From Deltaproteobacteria bacterium (GTDB lineage: Bacteria; Lernaellota; Lernaellaia; JACKCT01): 64,000 nt of DNA. Within the stretch, counting starts at the first letter, position 1; every line of letters starts with the position of its first letter. Positions 60,706 through 64,000 of the stretch are shown piece by piece. Made by a program: the position numbers and the translations under genes. Below the pieces are notes generated by a model, which made no database searches, was not told the DNA's origin, and worked only from the letters and a program-made list of their open reading frames with translations. The stretch lies in the NCBI GenBank assembly GCA_027493875.1, contig JAOSJX010000002.1:1-64000 (forward strand), written 5' to 3'.

Positions 60706-63092
60706 TCCTTCCGGCCATCGCCGTGCTCGGCTTTGGCGCGTGCGCCGGCGACCACGATCCGCCCCGCCGCAAATGGCTGACGCATAGTCTCGTCCTCACC
60801 GCGCAGGAACAGGGGCTTCGCGTCGCGCCCACGATCGCCGGGCGCCTCATTCATTTTACGGAGGAGTACGAAGCCGTCGCTCTCGATACGGAAGAAACCG
60901 ATGTCGAGCGCTCCGCGACGATACGGGTCGGCCCGGTGGCCGACGGATCGAGCCTCCGCTTTTCGTATTTCGCGCCGCCCCCCATTCTGCGGGCCGGGCC
61001 CGTCGAAATCGCCGTCGAATTTCTCGACGCGGCCGGGGCCGAACAGCGGCGCGCGTCATTCACGGTCAAGCGAAACCGTGTCCGCGAGATCCTGAACCGT
61101 ATTCGCGAAAGCTGGCAGGTCGACTACGAGTACATCGATTTCTACCGCCATTTCGACGTGCCCATCGACGCGCCGCCGGAGACGCCGTTGTCGATCCGCT
61201 TCCGCGTCCGGGCCGAACCCGAGGATCAGACGCATCGCGACGAGTACGAAAAACGCGCGGGCACGCCGATGCCGTCGCCCTTTCTCATCGCCGATCCCCG
61301 GCTCGTCGCGCCCCCGCCCGACAACCCGCCGCGCGCCTTTAACGTCCTTGTCGTGATCGTGGACGCGCTGCGCGCCGATGCGGTCGGCGCCTACGGATAC
61401 GGGCGGCGTACCACGCCCAATATCGACGCGCTGGCGGCCGAGGGTTTGCTCGTTGAAAGAGCTTACGCGCCGTCCAACTTCACGCGCGGATCGGTCACGG
61501 CGTTGTACACGGGCCGCTACGCGTCGACCCTCGGCATCCCGCTCGCCCGCTGGGATCTCTCCGGCACGGAGAAAGCCGCCTTTCGCCGCCTGACGACAAG
61601 CGGCGAACCGGCCGATCTCTTTATGGATTCACTGCCGCGCCGTCTCGCGCGGCGCGGTTACGTTACCGCGCACATCGGGTCGAATCCCTTCATTCAAGAG
61701 GGCACCGACATCGGCGCCGCGCTCGGTTTCTCTCGCACCGCGAGCTTCAACCTGCGCCGTTTCGATACGGAGGCGATCGCCTCGCAAAGCCTGGAATTCA
61801 TCCGGCGCAACGCGCTGCGCCCGTTTTTCCTCGCCATCCATTTCAACAACGGCCACGGACCGCTCCAACCGCCGGCGCGCTACGCCGAAAAATTCACCGA
61901 GGAAATCACGAACGATCCGCGCGTCTGGCCCCAACCGTACGACGCGGAAATCGCGTACGCCGACGAAAAAATCGGCGCCCTCGTCCGCGCCCTCGACCAT
62001 CTCGGCCTCGCCGACCGCACGCTCGTCATCGTGTGCGCCGACCACGGTGAAGGTTTCGAGCCGGGCCACCCCAAAGGACACGCGCACAGCCTCTATGAAG
62101 GCGAAGTCCGAGTGCCTCTCATCCTCCGCCTTTCGGGACGGTTGCCCGCGGGGGTTCGTATCCCCGGACCGGCGACTCTTCTCGACGTGGTGCCCACGGT
62201 GGGCGCGTTGATCGGAGAGGATACGGCGAACGGACTTGACGGGGAAAATCTTCTGGCGCACGTCGGCGCGCCCGACGATACCCCCGCGAATCCCGTTTAT
62301 TTGGAAGGCGCGGGCGTCTGGGCGATTTCCGACGGAGAGGACAAACTGATCGTCAAAGAAGGACCCTACGAACGCATGAATGGCAGACACCCGGCCGACG
62401 GCGGGCGGTTCCTGGAATACTACGATCTCGCCAAGGAGCCGCGCGAAAGGGCCAACATGGCCGGAACGCATCCGCCCTTCGAAACGCACCTCGCCGACAT
62501 GCTCTACGAGAAACGCCTCCAACTCGCGCGTTATCGCCAAAGCCAACTAGACGCTCTCGCCGCGACCGTCGAAAATGTGGAACACCTCTACCCGCACCGC
62601 TTCGCTGAAACCGTCAACGTGATGTTCGCCGCGGGCGAGCACGACCGCCACTTTTTCGGAACCGTTCGCTGCGCGGAAAGTCTGCTGTCGCTTCTCGGCG
62701 CCGATCTCGAGCCGGACGACGAACTCTATCCCTGGGAAAGCCGCATCGGTTTGTCCTACTCCATCGCGGTCCCGGCCGGCGAAACGCGCCGCTTCGGCTT
62801 TACGCCGTGGCCACCCGACGCCGAATTCGTCATGACCTTCCAGGATCAAACCGGCTCGCTGCCCGCGAACCACGTTTACGCCGGGCCGTATACGCTGGCG
62901 TATCCCGGCAATCCGGCGCGCCTCGGCGGCAAACGCGACGTGAAACTCCTGGCTTCGCCGTCTCCGCCGCCGGTCGACGCCGAGGTCGATTTCGGGGCGT
63001 TCATCTGGTACACGCCGGCGTCCACCAAGGCGGGCACGGCGATGGGCGGTCAGGTCAAGGATGCGCTCAAGGCCTGGGGTTACGTGAAATGA
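60624..63092 (+). CDS. alkaline-phosphatase-superfamily lipoprotein (sulfatase-like, Thr nucleophile)
   Basis: This is a large envelope enzyme of the alkaline phosphatase superfamily with a lipobox (LGFGAC). FNVLVVIVDALRADAVGAYGYGRRTTPNID is the metal-binding start. The nucleophile loop reads NFTRGSVTALYTGRYAS, so Thr or Ser replaces the Cys of sulfatases; no formylglycine is possible. ADHGEGF and GHAHSLYEGEVRVPLIL are further metal blocks. A C-terminal about 200-residue beta domain ends at 63092. ATG 60624 overlaps the previous gene by 82 bp; a one-base error near 60697 would instead give a shorter start MTVLILPAIAVLGFGAC. It may be a phosphoglycerol- or phosphoethanolamine-transferase-like decorator. 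Confidence 0.78.
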   Translation: MDEKRRRGRRWPGASHSSLLAGRWTVLILPAIAVLGFGACAGDHDPPRRKWLTHSLVLTAQEQGLRVAPTIAGRLIHFTEEYEAVALDTEETDVERSATIRVGPVADGSSLRFSYFAPPPILRAGPVEIAVEFLDAAGAEQRRASFTVKRNRVREILNRIRESWQVDYEYIDFYRHFDVPIDAPPETPLSIRFRVRAEPEDQTHRDEYEKRAGTPMPSPFLIADPRLVAPPPDNPPRAFNVLVVIVDALRADAVGAYGYGRRTTPNIDALAAEGLLVERAYAPSNFTRGSVTALYTGRYASTLGIPLARWDLSGTEKAAFRRLTTSGEPADLFMDSLPRRLARRGYVTAHIGSNPFIQEGTDIGAALGFSRTASFNLRRFDTEAIASQSLEFIRRNALRPFFLAIHFNNGHGPLQPPARYAEKFTEEITNDPRVWPQPYDAEIAYADEKIGALVRALDHLGLADRTLVIVCADHGEGFEPGHPKGHAHSLYEGEVRVPLILRLSGRLPAGVRIPGPATLLDVVPTVGALIGEDTANGLDGENLLAHVGAPDDTPANPVYLEGAGVWAISDGEDKLIVKEGPYERMNGRHPADGGRFLEYYDLAKEPRERANMAGTHPPFETHLADMLYEKRLQLARYRQSQLDALAATVENVEHLYPHRFAETVNVMFAAGEHDRHFFGTVRCAESLLSLLGADLEPDDELYPWESRIGLSYSIAVPAGETRRFGFTPWPPDAEFVMTFQDQTGSLPANHVYAGPYTLAYPGNPARLGGKRDVKLLASPSPPPVDAEVDFGAFIWYTPASTKAGTAMGGQVKDALKAWGYVK

Positions 63093-64000
63093 CCGACGAC
63101 GCCCGCCGCCTTCGTCCCGTCCTCGCCGCGTTCGCCGGCGGCGCGGCCGCGTGGCTGATCGCGTTCGGCGCGTCCCTGGCGCTGGCGGCCGGTTTCCGCG
63201 TCATGGGTGTCGAGGACGACCGGATCACGGGCATCGTTTCCCGCCATTTTACCGGCGACGCGGTCCGATTCCTCGCCTTCACGGCCGTCGCGCATCTGGC
63301 TTTCGGACTGTGGTTCGCCGTTCCGGTCGCCGCGCTCAAGAAACCGTCGTTCGGCCTCGCTTTCTTTTTCGCCCTCGGCGCGTCGCTCGCTCTTCTCGGC
63401 TACGGCGCGGGTTATCGCCCCGCGCTTTATTCGTCCTGGCTCTACGATCGCGGCGGCCCCGCCGCGCTTGTTCATGTTTTCCTGACGCGAAATCCCGTCG
63501 CGGCGTTGGCCCTCGTGTTGCCCGCCGCCGCGGTGGTCGTCGCGCGCGCCGTCAAATCCCGCGACGCCGTTGCGTTGTTCGCCCTGATTCTTTCGCTGAC
63601 CGGCGCCGGCGCCATGGTGTTCTACCGCCCGCCGTCGCGACCCGTCGCCGCGCCGGCGTCGGCCGACAAGCCCGATCTCGTCATTCTCGCGGCGGATTCG
63701 CTTCGTCCCGACCGCCTCGCCTGCTACGGCGGAAAGCGAGCCGTGACGCCGAATATCTCCGCCCTCTGCGACGGCGCGACCATGTTCGAGGAAGCCTTCG
63801 TGCCCACCGCACGAACGTTTCCGTCCTGGGCCTCCATCCTCACCGGCCAACCGCCGTGGGTGCACGGCGTCCGCAATATGTTTCCCGATCCCGAACGCGC
63901 GACGCTCGAGGAAGCGCTGCCGCGCCGGCTCGCGCTGGCCGGCTATGAAACCGCCGTTTTCTCCGACTACGCCGGGGACGTTTTTCCGCGCATGGACGCC
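63089..64000 (+). CDS. membrane-anchored alkaline-phosphatase-superfamily protein, 3' truncated
   Basis: The frame is open from an ATGA overlap at 63089 to the window edge, so the ORF track does not list it. Five or so helices come first (LAAFAGGAAAWLIAFGASLALA, FLAFTAVAHLAFGLWFAVPVA, VAALALVLPAAAVVVA). The catalytic domain begins at DLVILAADSLRPDRLACYGGKRAVTPNI. The nucleophile loop TARTFPSWASILTG has Thr in place of Cys, as in LTA-synthase-like and phosphoethanolamine-transferase enzymes. It pairs with the preceding gene and may transfer a head group onto the glycan. The rest lies beyond 64000. Confidence 0.8.
   Translation, partial: MTDDARRLRPVLAAFAGGAAAWLIAFGASLALAAGFRVMGVEDDRITGIVSRHFTGDAVRFLAFTAVAHLAFGLWFAVPVAALKKPSFGLAFFFALGASLALLGYGAGYRPALYSSWLYDRGGPAALVHVFLTRNPVAALALVLPAAAVVVARAVKSRDAVALFALILSLTGAGAMVFYRPPSRPVAAPASADKPDLVILAADSLRPDRLACYGGKRAVTPNISALCDGATMFEEAFVPTARTFPSWASILTGQPPWVHGVRNMFPDPERATLEEALPRRLALAGYETAVFSDYAGDVFPRMDA

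Overview
The window looks like one stretch of a high-GC, diderm, free-living bacterium of the broad deltaproteobacterial or Myxococcota/Lernaellota type. That placement is inference. It rests on an OmpA-family protein, a porin-like barrel ending in Phe, many lipoboxes, Wzx/Wzy-type polysaccharide genes, and lipoproteins whose Cys is followed by long Asp-rich spacers. No rRNA, complete tRNA, CRISPR array or phage module is visible.

The sequence carries many single-base frameshifts, roughly one per kb, mostly beyond position 27,000. Several sit in homopolymers and restore a conserved protein when one base is added or removed. The frame changes almost never come with in-frame stops, so they look like unpolished long-read errors rather than decay. 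I therefore annotate each split gene as one span and state where the frame changes.

Region 1 (1-7202): 5'-truncated FAAH2-like amidase, LmbE/PIG-L lipoprotein, GH31 lipoprotein, phospholipase D-like protein and a secreted SGNH hydrolase. Region 2 (7203-10448): an accessory island with palindromic repeats, a lower-GC PD-(D/E)XK-like nuclease gene, two tRNA-like 3' remnants, a GIY-YIG nuclease beside a 21-bp-arm palindrome, and a composite dispersed repeat. Region 3 (10449-25159): secreted enzymes and lipoproteins (GH172/DUF2961, alpha/beta hydrolase, SUMF1-domain protein, Cys-rich propeller protein, sulfatase, purple-acid-phosphatase-like protein, porin) plus an Mpo1-like membrane protein. Region 4 (25379-27145): DUF3570-DUF4266 pair and a rhodanese. 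Region 5 (27478-32282): two tandem thymidylate-kinase-like proteins, Ppx/GppA, SixA and a CHAD protein, which look like a polyphosphate-linked module. Region 6 (32336-41736): envelope lipoprotein, OmpA protein, CPBP protease, SGNH-like protein, two membrane glycosyltransferase-like proteins and an ICMT-like methyltransferase. Region 7 (41755-44721): DpgA-like type III polyketide synthase, enoyl-CoA hydratase, GNAT protein and an acyltransferase-like fragment. Region 8 (44728-64000): a large surface-polysaccharide locus.

In region 8 a minus-strand operon from 56605 to 46179 is packed with start/stop overlaps: GT4, Wzx, Wzy/ligase, FemAB, DegT aminotransferase, polysaccharide deacetylase, ATP-grasp protein with a PHP-like tail, and GT2. 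A plus-strand operon (56791 onward) carries a lipoprotein, a polyprenyl-phosphate GT2, an LPG-synthase-type flippase, a GT39-like enzyme and two alkaline-phosphatase-superfamily proteins with Thr where sulfatases carry Cys. Together they would build, export, ligate and decorate a surface glycan.

The most unusual theme is a mirrored anchor design. Asp-rich spacers follow the N-terminal lipobox in one protein set. In two other proteins they precede a short C-terminal Cys tail (GGCCGCS, GGGGCGC), and a small DUF4266 lipoprotein also ends in GCGCK. This suggests an uncharacterised C-terminal processing or anchoring signal.
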